A DNA stretch of 64,000 bases from Edaphobacter sp. (GCF_028283685.1 NZ_JAPWKF010000006.1:171729-235728); one strand, 5' to 3'. Numbered from the stretch's first letter, positions 9,131 to 18,895 are shown. Numbers and translations: made by a program. The notes: generated by a model from the sequence alone, not told the origin.

Positions 9131-10840
9131 ATGAACAATAAGACACGGACTGCCATCATTATCGGCGCCGGTCCGGCGGGGCTCACTGCGGCGCTGGAGC
9201 TCCTGCGAAGAACCGATATCAAGCCCATCATTCTGGAAGCGAGCGACGAGATCGGCGGCATCTCGCGCACCATTCGCTACAAGGGCTACCGCATGGACAT
9301 CGGCGGCCACCGCTTCTTCTCCAAGAGCGATCGCGTCATGCAGTGGTGGATCGACCTGATGCCGCCTGCGTCCGACAACGATGCCGTCATCAGCTATCAG
9401 GGGCAGCAGCGCGTGGTCGAAGTTCCCGTCGATCAGCCGCAGCATCCTCCGCTGCGCGGCATGGGGCCGCTGGCCCGCGAAATCGAGATCGACACCGACA
9501 CCGAGGAGACCGACGCGCTCGGCGACGAAGACATCAAGGAGCACGGGCACACCGAGACCGTCGTCACGCATGATCCGGAGAACCCGGACCTCATCATGCT
9601 CATTCGTCCGCGCAAGAGCCGCATCTACTATCTGCGCAGGTTCTTCGACTACCCCATCACGCTGACCGCAACCACGCTCAACAATCTTGGCGTTACCCGC
9701 ACGGTGAAGGTGGGCGCAAGCTACCTGAAGTCGCGCGTCACGCAGATCACGCCGGAGAAGAGTCTCGAAGACTTCCTCATCAATCGCTTCGGCCGCGAGC
9801 TCTACCTCACCTTCTTCAAAAGCTATACCGAGAAGGTGTGGGGCACGCCGTGCGAGAAGATCTCCGCCGAGTGGGGAGCGCAGCGCATCAAGGGCCTCAG
9901 CCTCACCACCGCCGTGAAGCACTTCGTGAAGAAGACCTTCGCTGGCGGCGGCAAAGCCAAAGGCGATATCGCGCAGAAGGGCACCGACACCAGCCTCATC
10001 GAGCGTTTCATGTATCCCAAGTTCGGCCCCGGCCAGCTGTGGGAGCACGTCGCGGAGAAGGTGATCGCGATGGGCGGAGAGATCCACATGCAGCGCACGG
10101 TGGACAGCATTCACTGCGAGGGATCGCGCGTTGTCTCCATCGAATCCGTGAATGCGCAGGGCGAGCGTGAGACCTACTCCGGTGACTTCTTCTTCTCGAC
10201 CATGCCGATGCGCGACCTGGTGCGCGCCATGGATGCGCCTGTGCCCTCGAACGTGCGCGAGGTCTCTGAGGGCCTGGAGTACCGCGACTTCATCACCGTC
10301 GGCCTGCTCGTCGACAAGCTGAAAGTGAAGGAGCCGGATGGCGGCCTGCTGAAGGACACCTGGATCTACGTGCAGGAGCCCGATGTGCTCCTGGGCCGCC
10401 TGCAGATCTTCAACAACTGGAGCCCATACCTGGTCGCCGATCCGACGAAGGTGTGGATCGGCCTCGAGTACTTCTGTTACGAGACCGACGATCTGTGGAA
10501 GATGCAGGACGACGCCCTGAAAAAGTTCGCCATCGCCGAGCTTGCCAGGATCGGCATCATCGATGCGAAGGATGTCAGCGATGCGCACGTGGTGCGTGTG
10601 CCCAAGACCTACCCGGCCTACTTCGGCACCTACTCGCGCTTCGACGAGCTGAAGGCCTACACCGACAGCTTCGAGAATCTCTTCCTCGTCGGCCGCAACG
10701 GCATGCACAAGTACAACAACCAGGACCACAGCATGCTCACCGCGATGAACGTCGTGGACGGCCTCGCGGCTGGCCGCGTCGACAAGGCCGCGCTGTGGGA
10801 GATCAACACCGAGCAGGAGTACCACGAAGAGAAGAAGTAA
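9131..10840 (+). CDS. FAD-dependent oxidoreductase, amine-oxidase / protoporphyrinogen-oxidase-like
   Basis: A 569-residue soluble flavoprotein. The N-terminal Rossmann FAD-binding motif [17 protein letters not shown] occupies residues 8-24, followed by an acidic residue (LEASDEIGG) for ribose binding and then GGHRFF, shared with UDP-galactopyranose-mutase-like and NAD(P)-binding amine oxidases. A C-terminal FAD contact [17 protein letters not shown] closes the fold. Between about residues 105 and 160 is an acidic insertion ([16 protein letters not shown] and onward) not typical of the family. Relatives sit in polysaccharide loci, and here the divergent neighbour is a lipid-linked-sugar glycosyltransferase, so a glycan-modifying role is possible. 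The substrate is not determined. Confidence 0.75.
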   Translation: MNNKTRTAIIIGAGPAGLTAALELLRRTDIKPIILEASDEIGGISRTIRYKGYRMDIGGHRFFSKSDRVMQWWIDLMPPASDNDAVISYQGQQRVVEVPVDQPQHPPLRGMGPLAREIEIDTDTEETDALGDEDIKEHGHTETVVTHDPENPDLIMLIRPRKSRIYYLRRFFDYPITLTATTLNNLGVTRTVKVGASYLKSRVTQITPEKSLEDFLINRFGRELYLTFFKSYTEKVWGTPCEKISAEWGAQRIKGLSLTTAVKHFVKKTFAGGGKAKGDIAQKGTDTSLIERFMYPKFGPGQLWEHVAEKVIAMGGEIHMQRTVDSIHCEGSRVVSIESVNAQGERETYSGDFFFSTMPMRDLVRAMDAPVPSNVREVSEGLEYRDFITVGLLVDKLKVKEPDGGLLKDTWIYVQEPDVLLGRLQIFNNWSPYLVADPTKVWIGLEYFCYETDDLWKMQDDALKKFAIAELARIGIIDAKDVSDAHVVRVPKTYPAYFGTYSRFDELKAYTDSFENLFLVGRNGMHKYNNQDHSMLTAMNVVDGLAAGRVDKAALWEINTEQEYHEEKK

Positions 10841-10972
10841 CGGCGGCGTCGGCCGGTCAGATTCTCCGCCCTGCGTGTTCCGGCCGGAGGCTGAGATGGT
10901 ACAACCATCTGTAGGACGGTTGGCTTTGATCGCCTGCGCGCCCGTCGAACACATCGTTGAGGTGCGGGTGCA

Positions 10973-11362
10973 GTGAGGAAGCTGATTATTCTGCTGACGA
11001 TCGCGCTGATCGTGGTCTTCATGGCCATGCGGCAGCGGATTTTTGTGCGCGATCCTCTGGCGACGCTCTATCGCGGCGACCAAAAGGTGAGCGGCGTGCA
11101 CGTCTACATCAACTTCAGCAACGATGTGCTGCTCGAAGAGAACGCCAGCCAGCGCATGACGATCGTGCAGAACTGGAACAAGGTCCCCGGCACCCCGAAG
11201 GCGCTGACCTGCTTCTCCGGCATGGTCTGCTGGACGACGAACGATCATGCGGAGATGGTGGCGCTGGGCGGCGCGAGCTACCAGCCCAAGACCGAGATGA
11301 GCGACCGCGAGGTGAGCTACGACGATGGCGACGGCTCCAGCGTTCGCATCACCTTGAGGTAG
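10973..11362 (+). CDS. Hypothetical single-pass membrane protein
   Basis: 129 residues from a GTG with GAGG about ten bases upstream. One N-terminal hydrophobic helix (LIILLTIALIVVFMAM) anchors a small, probably extracytoplasmic domain with two cysteines (LTCFSGMVCW). I do not recognise the family. The last codons and the stop codon form the first unit of a 55-bp tandem repeat that continues downstream. Confidence 0.6.
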   Translation: MRKLIILLTIALIVVFMAMRQRIFVRDPLATLYRGDQKVSGVHVYINFSNDVLLEENASQRMTIVQNWNKVPGTPKALTCFSGMVCWTTNDHAEMVALGGASYQPKTEMSDREVSYDDGDGSSVRITLR

Positions 11363-11475
11363 AGAGTTGAGCTGCGCCGGTGGTGGCGGCGCGGCGGCTC
11401 ACATCACCCTTAGGTAGAGAGTTAAGCTGCTCCGGTGGCGGCGGCGTAGTGACCCACATTACCCTGAGGTGAGAG
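11347..11475 (+). repeat. 55-bp tandem repeat, 2.3 copies
   Basis: Units begin at 11347, 11402 and 11457, each opening with CATCACC or CATTACC followed by a TGAGGTAGAGAG-like string. Spacing is exactly 55 bases. The first unit contains the end of the upstream gene including its TAG stop, so the duplication copied a gene tail into the intergenic region. The third unit runs into the Shine-Dalgarno of the next small gene. Confidence 0.75.
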
Positions 11476-11488
11476 GAGGAGGGCAGCA

Positions 11489-11623
11489 ATGAGCGACGGA
11501 CGCGAAGAACGCGAGGAGCAGGAACAGCGCCGCAGATGGCGCGAGCAGGAAGACCACAACGACCGGGTCGATCGCCCGTACCGCGAACGCGAATGGGAAG
11601 ACCGGGGCAGCGAGCCCTCGTAG
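11489..11623 (+). CDS. Small highly charged hypothetical protein, 44 aa
   Basis: Starts ATG at 11489 with GAGGAGGG eight bases upstream, a strong ribosome binding site. The product is almost entirely Arg, Glu, Asp, Gln and Trp, starting MSDGREEREEQEQRRRW. It has no hydrophobic core and is probably a disordered or helical polyampholyte. No family recognised. The good ribosome site and clean frame support it; its small size is the main doubt. Confidence 0.5.
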   Translation: MSDGREEREEQEQRRRWREQEDHNDRVDRPYREREWEDRGSEPS

Positions 11624-11688
11624 CCGATCAGGTCAATTTTGAAGTGTAAGAAGATAAAGGCGTTGCCGCGGCAGCGCCTCTTCTGCGT

Positions 11689-12048
11689 CTAGGCGGCGAT
11701 GGTGCCCTGGTGAAAGAGCATCTTCCACGCGTTGTCGCGCTTCACCCAGATTGAGGAATGGTGCGAGGTCGAGTTGGCCGTGACGATGTGGTATGTGGCC
11801 AGTGCGGAGTCCTCCCCGAGAGAGGTCACGTAGAAGTGGCTCATCGTCGCTGCGCGCGGGTTCGTGCTCAGCAAGGCATGCGCGAGCTGCGTAAGGTTGA
11901 AGATGCGTCCAGATGTACAGAATTCCTTGAACTCCGGGGCCAGCAACGAGGTCAGATCGTTCCGATCTGTCTCGCGGTCCGGATGCAGCAACCGTTCTTC
12001 GAGAGAGTGAATATGTTCCTGGAGTTGTGCCTGAGTCATGGTGATCAT
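11689..12048 (-). CDS. NTF2-like (DUF4440/SnoaL-type) protein
   Basis: 119 residues, no signal peptide. It has the cone-shaped NTF2 fold pattern: an N-terminal helix (HIHSLEERLL), LLAPEFKEFCTSGRIF, then strands ending in a characteristic Trp-containing strand SSIWVKRDNAWKMLFHQG. Proteins of this fold bind small molecules or act as minor enzymes; the role here is unknown. The first ATG at 12048 and a second at 12039 (MTQAQLQ) are both possible starts, with no clear ribosome site for either. Confidence 0.65.
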   Translation of the reverse strand: MITMTQAQLQEHIHSLEERLLHPDRETDRNDLTSLLAPEFKEFCTSGRIFNLTQLAHALLSTNPRAATMSHFYVTSLGEDSALATYHIVTANSTSHHSSIWVKRDNAWKMLFHQGTIAA

Positions 12049-12087
12049 TTGACGTGAATTATCGGTGGATAAGTTTCACGGGGTCAG

Positions 12088-12122
12088 TAAAAGCGGCTGC
12101 CCCTGGTTTGGGACAGCCGCTT
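12088..12122 (-). terminator. Terminator of the TonB receptor gene
   Basis: Read on the minus strand: AAGCGGCTGTCCC, short loop, GGGGCAGCCGCTT, then TTACTG. A long stem with one mismatch, 33 bases beyond the receptor stop codon. Confidence 0.7.
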
Positions 12123-12155
12123 CGGTTATTCGCGGACTGGTTGATATCGCGAGGG

Positions 12156-15100
12156 TTAGAAGGTGAACTTTCCAGCCAGCTGGAAGATACGAGCCGGCTG
12201 CGCGGTGGTGGCGTATCCGAAGGTGCTGGAGCTCAGCGACGTCGTAAACCCATTCAGATTCGGGTGGTTGAAGACGTTGAAGGCCTCCAGGCGGATATTG
12301 AGGTTCAGGCGCTCGTGGATCGGGAAGGTCCTGACCAGCGAAGCGTCCACGTTGTAATAGCTGGGTTGACGGAAGGCATTGTGGCCGACGTTGCCGTAGG
12401 TTCCGGTCGCGTTGGCCGCAAAGGCACCCACCGTCTTGGCCGACAGGTACTGACGGTTGCCGGCTGCCTGCGAGGTGACCTTCTGCTTCGAGTAAACCGC
12501 CTGCGCGTTGACCAGGTTCGGACGATCCAGGTTGACGCCCGTCAGCGAGTTGTCCGCGCCGGTCGTCACATTCAGCACAGCTCCCGACAGGATGCGGACC
12601 AGAGGAGCGATCTGCCATCCGTTGACCAGCGCGCCGGTGATGCCGTGCAGGCCGGAGAAGTGCGATGCCGCGATGATGCTGGAGTTGAAGATGTGACGGA
12701 CATCGAAGCCGCAGGGGCCGCGATCCAGGTTGGGGTTGTTGGAGTTCTCATACGTGGGAGATGCAATATCGCCAGGAGCATCGCCGAGGCTGATGCACTT
12801 GGACCAGGTGTAGTTTGCCAGGAAGCTGAAGTTGTTCGACATACGGTGCTGCACCGCCGTGATCAGGCCGTGATACGTCGAGTAGCCGCCGTCGTCGATG
12901 ATCGTGGTGCCGTTGGAGTAGTACGGTCCCTGCGCGGCGTTGGCCAGCGTCAGGCGGGTACGGGCCAACGTGTTGGTCGTGCTCGAGCACGCCTTGCCGA
13001 CTCCGGGCGAGGTGACCAGAGCTCCGCAGGAGCCCGGGCCGGTCCAGGTGCCCGGGATGTAGACCGCCTGGTTGATCGCCTTGCCCAGCCAGAGGTGGAT
13101 GTTGTGGTTGCCGAGGTAGTTCATCGAGAAGTTCCAGCCATGGCCCAGGTCCTGCTGCACGCTGGCGGTCCACTGCTCGACGATCGGTACCTGAACATTT
13201 GGGGGAACCAGAATGAACAGGGCCGCAGTCGGGAAGGTGGCGCTGGCGTTCGGCGGGAAGACGCCCGGGAAGGGGTTTCCGCCGGGGTAGTTGCCCCACG
13301 GGCTCGCCAGGCTGATCTGGCCGGTCAGGTCGATCTCGTTGACGACGGGCGGGTTCGAGGTCATACGCTGCATCGTGTACAGCGCGGGCGAGTCGTACAT
13401 CATGGCTGCGCCGGCGCGGAAGACGGTCTTACCCGAGCCAAACGGATCCCAGGTCAGGCCTGCGCGGGGCGAGAGGTTAGCCAGACGATGGCTGGTGAAC
13501 GCCTTCGAGACACCCGGATCGCCGTAGTAGAACGAACCGGCCGGTGCATTGGGGTAGACGCCGCTGTGCTGGTTGGCGTTGAAGGCCGCCTCGTTGAAGA
13601 CGCTGCCGCGGGTCAGCGTGTCGGCCGCGGGCAGGTAGGGCTCCCAGCGAAGGCCGATGTTGAGGGTCAGCTTCTGCGTCGCGTGCCAGGTGTCCTGCGC
13701 ATACAGGCCGAAGATATTCTGCCGGTAGTTCGTGATCTGCGGACGGCTCTGGCCGAAGGAGTTCTGCTGACCCGTGATGAAGTCGACCAGGGGCTCGCCG
13801 ACGTTGTTGTTCTGCTGGCCGCTCAGCGTGCCGCTGAAGTTGAAGTTACCGTTCTGCAGGTAGCCCGCGTTGGTGTTCTGTCCGGCACGGATGTACTCGC
13901 CGCCGAAGGCGATCTGGTGCTTGCCGCGCAACAGGTCGATGTCGTCGGAGTAGTCCTGCGTGTAGGTGTTGAAGTGGCCGGGCGAGCAGGTTCCGCAGCC
14001 GACGCTGAAGTAGTTGGTGACTGCCAGGCGGAAGTCATTCGGCACGTAGGTATACATGTTGATGCCGAAGGCGTTGGCGTTGGCCCCTCCGGCCGTCGGT
14101 CCGCGATTGTTGCGGCGACGGGCGAAGCTGCCATGGAAGGTGTTGACCACGTTGGGCGAGATGATGAAGGTGTGGCCCAGCGTGTAGTTCATCACGCGCT
14201 CATCGTTACCGGCGGTCGTGGTCAGCAGCAGGTTGGTGGGGCTGTAGAACGACGGTGCGAAGTAGTTGGTGACGTAGGCGCGGAAGAAGACGTTCTGCCG
14301 CTGGCTGAGCGTGTAGTCCACACGGCCGACGTACTGGTCCTCGCGGTTGATAGCGGGCAGCGAGACCTGGATCAGGCCGCTGGTGGGGTTAGCCTGCGAG
14401 AGCGGCAGCGCCTGGGCTATGGCGAGTGCCTGCGGGCTGATGCTGCTCGAGGGAAGCTTGCGGGTCGCGGTGATATCGGTGCCGGAGACCGGGTCGATCA
14501 GCTTGCCGGTCACGTTCACCCGTGCGCAGCTTCCCGACGTGGGCTGCTGGCTGAAGTCGCCTGCCAGTTCCAGTGCGGTGGGAACGCAGGTGTTGGTTGC
14601 GTTGGTGGCCGAGGACTCACGTGTGCCCTGGTAGCCGCCGAAGAAGAACAGCTTGTCGGTGATGACTTTGCCGCCCAGCGTTCCGCCGAACTGGTTGCGG
14701 TGCAGCGTGTCCTTGGTCGTCGAGAAGAAGTTCGTCGAGTTGATGATGTTGTTGCGCAGGAACTCGAAGGCCGAGCCATGCCACTGGTTGGTGCCGGAGT
14801 TGGTGACGCCGTTGACCAGCGAACCGGGGTGAAGGCCGTTACGTGCCTGCAGCGAGTTCGATTCCACCGAGAACTCGCGCAGAGCGTCGGGGAAGGGATA
14901 CGGCAGGTTCACATTGGTGAAGACGTCGACGTTGGTGCCGCCGTCCAGCACGTAGTTGTTGTAGTTGCCCTGGCCGCCGGCCACCGCGATGACCACGGAG
15001 CTGGCATAGTTCTTGGAGCCAACCATGTCGTTTCCGGGAGCCGTGACCGCGCCGCCCGACAGCAGCACCAGCTGCGTCGCCTGGCGCCCGTTCAGCGGAA

Positions 15101-15563
15101 GCTCCTGGATGTTCTTCTGGTCGATGACCTGCTTAAAGGTGCTGGACTCGGTCTCGATCGCGACGCCGGTCGACTGTACTTCGACGTGCTCACTCGCATC
15201 GCCGACCTTTAGCTGTGGATCGATGGAACGGCTGTTGCCGACCTCAAGCATGCCGGTCTGGGTATAGCTGGCGAAGCCGGAGGCGGTGACCATCAGCGAG
15301 AAGGGGCCGACCGGAATGTTCGGCAGGGAGTACAGACCGTTTCCGCTCGTAGTCGCCTCTCTCGAGGAGTGGGTATCGGTCTGGGTGAAGATCACCTTCG
15401 CATTGGGAACGGCGGCGCCGGTTGAATCGGTGACGGTGCCTTGGATGCTTGCGGTACCGGCAGCCTGGGCATGCAACGCCGACGGAAGCATCAGGGAGAG
15501 GATCAGGGGTAGGGCAAGCAGCAGCCCTTGAGTGGACAGTCCACTTAGTAGTTTCTTTGACAT
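12156..15563 (-). CDS. TonB-dependent receptor, Oar-like, with carboxypeptidase regulatory domain
   Basis: 1135 residues. The signal peptide MSKKLLSGL through LHAQA is followed by a carboxypeptidase-regulatory-like Ig domain (ASIQGTVTDSTGAAVPNAKV), a plug domain (about 130-280, with IQELPLNGRQATQLVLLSGG) and a large beta barrel ending in an aromatic residue (GKFTF). This architecture is the dominant outer-membrane receptor type in acidobacteria and is thought to import large substrates such as oligosaccharides using TonB energy. The ATG at 15563 was chosen because it gives the signal peptide at once. The gene stands alone, with no SusD-like partner. Ligand unknown. Confidence 0.9.
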   Translation of the reverse strand: MSKKLLSGLSTQGLLLALPLILSLMLPSALHAQAAGTASIQGTVTDSTGAAVPNAKVIFTQTDTHSSREATTSGNGLYSLPNIPVGPFSLMVTASGFASYTQTGMLEVGNSRSIDPQLKVGDASEHVEVQSTGVAIETESSTFKQVIDQKNIQELPLNGRQATQLVLLSGGAVTAPGNDMVGSKNYASSVVIAVAGGQGNYNNYVLDGGTNVDVFTNVNLPYPFPDALREFSVESNSLQARNGLHPGSLVNGVTNSGTNQWHGSAFEFLRNNIINSTNFFSTTKDTLHRNQFGGTLGGKVITDKLFFFGGYQGTRESSATNATNTCVPTALELAGDFSQQPTSGSCARVNVTGKLIDPVSGTDITATRKLPSSSISPQALAIAQALPLSQANPTSGLIQVSLPAINREDQYVGRVDYTLSQRQNVFFRAYVTNYFAPSFYSPTNLLLTTTAGNDERVMNYTLGHTFIISPNVVNTFHGSFARRRNNRGPTAGGANANAFGINMYTYVPNDFRLAVTNYFSVGCGTCSPGHFNTYTQDYSDDIDLLRGKHQIAFGGEYIRAGQNTNAGYLQNGNFNFSGTLSGQQNNNVGEPLVDFITGQQNSFGQSRPQITNYRQNIFGLYAQDTWHATQKLTLNIGLRWEPYLPAADTLTRGSVFNEAAFNANQHSGVYPNAPAGSFYYGDPGVSKAFTSHRLANLSPRAGLTWDPFGSGKTVFRAGAAMMYDSPALYTMQRMTSNPPVVNEIDLTGQISLASPWGNYPGGNPFPGVFPPNASATFPTAALFILVPPNVQVPIVEQWTASVQQDLGHGWNFSMNYLGNHNIHLWLGKAINQAVYIPGTWTGPGSCGALVTSPGVGKACSSTTNTLARTRLTLANAAQGPYYSNGTTIIDDGGYSTYHGLITAVQHRMSNNFSFLANYTWSKCISLGDAPGDIASPTYENSNNPNLDRGPCGFDVRHIFNSSIIAASHFSGLHGITGALVNGWQIAPLVRILSGAVLNVTTGADNSLTGVNLDRPNLVNAQAVYSKQKVTSQAAGNRQYLSAKTVGAFAANATGTYGNVGHNAFRQPSYYNVDASLVRTFPIHERLNLNIRLEAFNVFNHPNLNGFTTSLSSSTFGYATTAQPARIFQLAGKFTF

Positions 15564-15818
15564 CGGTTCGGCCTCAAAAGGTGATTGCCATGGAGCAAGC
15601 ACGTTCATTTTCGCGTCGTTAAAAACATGCGATTTTATAGCGGGAGGACTATAGGGAGGGCGTCGAACGGCTGTCAACGAAAATTGATCGGAAACGTTGG
15701 ACAAATCGGCACACTTTGGTGCAATAGGTCTGACCAGAAGGGGCTAAAAGTCCATTTTGTTCGGAATTGAGACGAATCATCTTCATTAGGGAATAATCAG
15801 GCCCGTTTTAGGAACGAG

Positions 15819-16673
15819 CTAACGTCGCGCCAGAGCCACGCGGGGGATGCCCTGCAGGTCATCGACGAAGCGGAGGTCCTGCCACCCGCCCAGCAGCCCG
15901 GCCAAAGCATCCCGCTGTCCATACCCCATCTCCAGCGCCAGCAGGCCACCCGGCCGCAGAGCCTTCTCCGCCTGCGGGATCAGGCGGCGATAGATGGTCA
16001 GTCCATCCTCGCCCGCGTAAAGGGCCGTCGGCGGCTCGTGGTCGCGGACCTGGGGTGCCAGCGAGGCGGCGTCAGCCAGCGGCACATACGGTGGATTCGA
16101 GACGATGGCGTCGAAGCAGGCCTCGCGCTCACACGGTGCCAGCACCCCCAGCAGGTCGGAGTGCAGAAAGCGGATGCGTTCGGCGACCTGATGGCGCCGG
16201 GCGTTGGCCTCGGCTACGGCCAGCGCGGTCGGCGAGAGGTCAAAAGCGGTCAGCTGCGCCTGCGGCAGGTGGACGGCGAGCGCGATGGCGATGGCGCCCG
16301 ACCCGGCGCCGATGTCCGCGATGGCCAGCGGCCGGTCGTGCGGCAGCAGGCCGAGCACCGACTCCACCAGGTGCTCGGTCTCGGGCCGCGGAATCAGTAC
16401 AGCCGGAGATACGGTGAGATCCAGCCCGTAAAACTCCTGCGTGCCGATGATGTACTGGACCGGCTCATGGCGCAGGCGGCGCTGGATGGCGCTGTCAAAG
16501 GCGGCGGCCTGCGTCGGTGCCAGCTCGCGCTCCGGGTAGGCGATCAGTCCCGTGCGAGTCAGCGAGGCCGAGTGCATCAGCAGAAGCTCGGCATCGCGCC
16601 GTGCCGTGGAGCGCATCGGCTCCTCGGCGGCGAGCCGGCTGGTGGCGAATTCGAGTGCCTGCTGGATGGTCAT
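15819..16673 (-). CDS. prmC: Peptide chain release factor N5-glutamine methyltransferase
   Basis: 284 residues. It methylates the Gln of the GGQ motif in release factors RF1 and RF2 in the cytoplasm. An N-terminal helical domain for release-factor binding (about 1-95) is followed by a class I SAM-dependent fold with IADIGAGSGAIAIALA (SAM binding) and the catalytic NPPY motif in IVSNPPYVPLAD. The length is normal. Its substrate gene prfA lies 5 kb away on the same strand instead of adjacent, as it is in many bacteria. Confidence 0.93.
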   Translation of the reverse strand: MTIQQALEFATSRLAAEEPMRSTARRDAELLLMHSASLTRTGLIAYPERELAPTQAAAFDSAIQRRLRHEPVQYIIGTQEFYGLDLTVSPAVLIPRPETEHLVESVLGLLPHDRPLAIADIGAGSGAIAIALAVHLPQAQLTAFDLSPTALAVAEANARRHQVAERIRFLHSDLLGVLAPCEREACFDAIVSNPPYVPLADAASLAPQVRDHEPPTALYAGEDGLTIYRRLIPQAEKALRPGGLLALEMGYGQRDALAGLLGGWQDLRFVDDLQGIPRVALARR

Positions 16674-16743
16674 ATCGTAGACAGAATTACGAGAAAGGGA
16701 GAGTAGAACAGGGTGCAGGCAGCCTGCAAGCCCAGGGACGGGG

Positions 16744-17592
16744 CTACTCGCGAATCATGATCTGGTTGCCGTCAGGGTCGGAGATCGTCAGTGTGTCCTT
16801 GCTCTTGATGACCTTGATCTCGTGCTTATGCAGCATGCGGGCGGCCTTGCCCAGGCTGCTGGAGCGCAGGGTAAAGCGCGCCTTCGGGCCCAGCGACTCA
16901 GCCGTGGTCAGCTCGATCTCCTGGCCGGAGTTCCCCGGCATGTGCAGGAACATCGGATCGCCCGCGATCGACTTGAAGCTGAGCTGGTTCAGGTAGAAAT
17001 CCCGCCCCGCCGCCGGATCGCGCAGCGCAATGGCAACCGTATAGATCGAGTCGGCTACGCGGTCCTCTCCAAGGTGCTTGCCCTGGTCGTTGGTATGCAG
17101 CGAGCCCGGCTCATACTGCGTGTACTCCATGTTCTGCGGCTCGCCGTTGGCGTCGATCGGCCCATGCATCGTGAACAGCAGGTTGCCCGCGCCCGCCTTG
17201 CGCACCTTGTTCGGCGTCAGGCCGTGGGCGACGTAGTCCTCGTAGATGGCCTCAAGATCGTCGCCCTCAAAACAGACATGCAGAAAGCCGATATGCGACG
17301 TCTTCGGATTGGTGGGGTCAGCCGGATACAGCTCGATGAACTGGTGATCGTTGATCTTGATGAAGCTCTCGCTGACCTTGCCGTCCTTGCCCTTCAGGCT
17401 GAAGGCCTCTTCGTAGCCCAGGTTGTTGTAGAAGGCGACCGAGGCATCCAGCGAACGGACGCGAATGGCGATATGCGCGACACCGGCCAGCGGCGGCGTC
17501 TTGTCCTGCGCGTGGAGGCATGGTGCGGCAAGGGCGATCAGAGCAAGCGCGGCGGTCCGGCGGAGGAGAGATACAGTCAGGCCTGAAAACAT
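16744..17592 (-). CDS. Secreted VOC-family (glyoxalase/bleomycin-resistance fold) protein
   Basis: About 282 residues from an ATG at 17592 preceded by AAGGGA. A signal peptide (MFSGLTVSLLRR through LHAQD) is followed by two VOC modules: one begins GVAHIAIRVRSLDASVAFY and a second begins VADSIYTVAIALRDPAAG. The end DTLTISDPDGNQIMIRE is the classic VOC closing strand with the metal-binding Asp/Glu region. The fold covers dioxygenases, glyoxalases and binding proteins; the export signal makes a classical glyoxalase I unlikely. It lies downstream of the GH27 gene but behind a strong terminator. Confidence 0.72.
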   Translation of the reverse strand: MFSGLTVSLLRRTAALALIALAAPCLHAQDKTPPLAGVAHIAIRVRSLDASVAFYNNLGYEEAFSLKGKDGKVSESFIKINDHQFIELYPADPTNPKTSHIGFLHVCFEGDDLEAIYEDYVAHGLTPNKVRKAGAGNLLFTMHGPIDANGEPQNMEYTQYEPGSLHTNDQGKHLGEDRVADSIYTVAIALRDPAAGRDFYLNQLSFKSIAGDPMFLHMPGNSGQEIELTTAESLGPKARFTLRSSSLGKAARMLHKHEIKVIKSKDTLTISDPDGNQIMIRE

Positions 17593-17654
17593 ATCGTCGT
17601 GTCCCTTGAAGCGGAGTCTCTCAAGCGATTCTCTCAAAGATCGGGAGGATGGTG

Positions 17655-17694
17655 GGAAAAGAAGAAGGGCACGGTCGAGGACCGTGCCCTTCTT
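17655..17694 (-). terminator. Strong terminator after the GH27 gene
   Basis: A perfect 15-bp stem (AAGAAGGGCACGGTC / GACCGTGCCCTTCTT) around a 3-base loop. On the minus strand it is followed by a pyrimidine tail CTTTTCCC. It separates the alpha-galactosidase gene from the VOC gene. Confidence 0.8.
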
Positions 17695-17713
17695 CGGCGG
17701 ATGCACCTGCAGC

Positions 17714-18895
17714 TTACTTCGATAGCTTCAGCATGACGGCGCCGTGCTTCGGGATGGTGAAGACGTCAGTATCCTTGATCACGCCAAGGTCCTTATGCGC
17801 CCACAGATCGCGCGCATGCGCCGTGCCCGAGGGGAAGCCTGCTTCTTTCAGATGAAGCTTCATGCCGCGCATCACGCTGCGGTCCTGCGAGACATTCAGG
17901 ATCGCGTAAGCCACCGAGCCGTCGGCCAGCGGACGCGCCCAGATCTCCGTCTCCTCGCCTGCCCACACACGGTCGCCCTCGTGGCCAAGCTTGTCCTGGT
18001 TCACGGCGACGACCTCCTTGTTGGTGAGGATCGAGCTGACGTCATCGTTCATCTGCGTGAGGTTGTTGCCTGCGATCAGCGGCGCCGCCAGCATCGACCA
18101 CATGGTCATGTGCGTAATGTTCTCGTCGTGGCTGAGCTTGCCGTTACCGACCTCCAGCATGTCGGGGTCGTTCCAGTGGCCCGGTCCAGCGAACTTCGCC
18201 AGGCCTGCCTGCGCAAGGGCAATATGCATCATGCTCTCGTAGTTGGCCTGGATGTCGCCGGTGGTGCGCCACAGGTTTCCGCCCACCTCGGGCGCCCACT
18301 GCCACGACTGGTCGAAGCCGTACTGGCACAGCGAAAAGACAATCGGCCGCCCCGTCTTCACCAGAGCGTTATGCATTTTGACGTAGGCGTCACGCATCAT
18401 CTTGTTTTGCGCCGCGGGATCGTTGGGGTGAGCCTCTCTCATGTTCTTCCCGAAGCTGCACAGGTCGTACTTCAGATAGTCGAAGCCCCAATCGGCGTAT
18501 GTCTTCGCATCCTGCTCCTCGTGTCCGAACGAGCCTTCATAGCGCGCGCAGGTCTGCGGCCCGGGCGAGGAGTAGATGCCGATCTTCAGCCCCTTCGAAT
18601 GCACATAGGCGGTCAGCGCCTTCATGTCGGGAAACTTCTCGTTGGAGGTGATATTGCCGCTGGCGTCGCGCTTGCCCTCCCACGTGTCGTCGATGTTCAC
18701 GTAGACGTAGCCGGCGTCGCGCATACCGCTCGAGACGATCAGGTCAGCCGCCTTGCGGATATCGGCGTCGGTCACCTTTCCGGCAAACCAGTTCCAGCTG
18801 TTCCAGCCCATCGGCGGGGTGGCGGCGAGCTTCTGCGCGGCGGCAGGAAGGGTGGCAAGGAGAAGAGCGGCAGTAAAGACAAGACAGCGACGCAT
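17714..18895 (-). CDS. Alpha-galactosidase, glycoside hydrolase family 27
   Basis: 393 residues. Removes terminal alpha-1,6-galactose from galactomannan, melibiose-type sugars or galactolipids. The signal peptide MRRCLVFTAALLLA ends near AAAQK. The family opening PPMGWNSWNWF follows at once. The catalytic nucleophile sits in YLKYDLCS and the acid/base in GHWNDPDMLEVGN, both conserved; the C-terminal beta domain ends in AVMLKL. The ATG at 18895, with GGAGGT upstream, gives the signal peptide. Secreted; fits the other hemicellulose hydrolases in the window. Confidence 0.92.
   Translation of the reverse strand: MRRCLVFTAALLLATLPAAAQKLAATPPMGWNSWNWFAGKVTDADIRKAADLIVSSGMRDAGYVYVNIDDTWEGKRDASGNITSNEKFPDMKALTAYVHSKGLKIGIYSSPGPQTCARYEGSFGHEEQDAKTYADWGFDYLKYDLCSFGKNMREAHPNDPAAQNKMMRDAYVKMHNALVKTGRPIVFSLCQYGFDQSWQWAPEVGGNLWRTTGDIQANYESMMHIALAQAGLAKFAGPGHWNDPDMLEVGNGKLSHDENITHMTMWSMLAAPLIAGNNLTQMNDDVSSILTNKEVVAVNQDKLGHEGDRVWAGEETEIWARPLADGSVAYAILNVSQDRSVMRGMKLHLKEAGFPSGTAHARDLWAHKDLGVIKDTDVFTIPKHGAVMLKLSK

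Noticed and set aside
12054-15212. A 1052-residue open frame on the plus strand opposite the TonB receptor
   Set aside because: It is the antisense shadow of a clear receptor gene. Its composition (Val, Arg, Gly, Asp-rich without motifs) is that of reverse-strand frames in GC-rich DNA.
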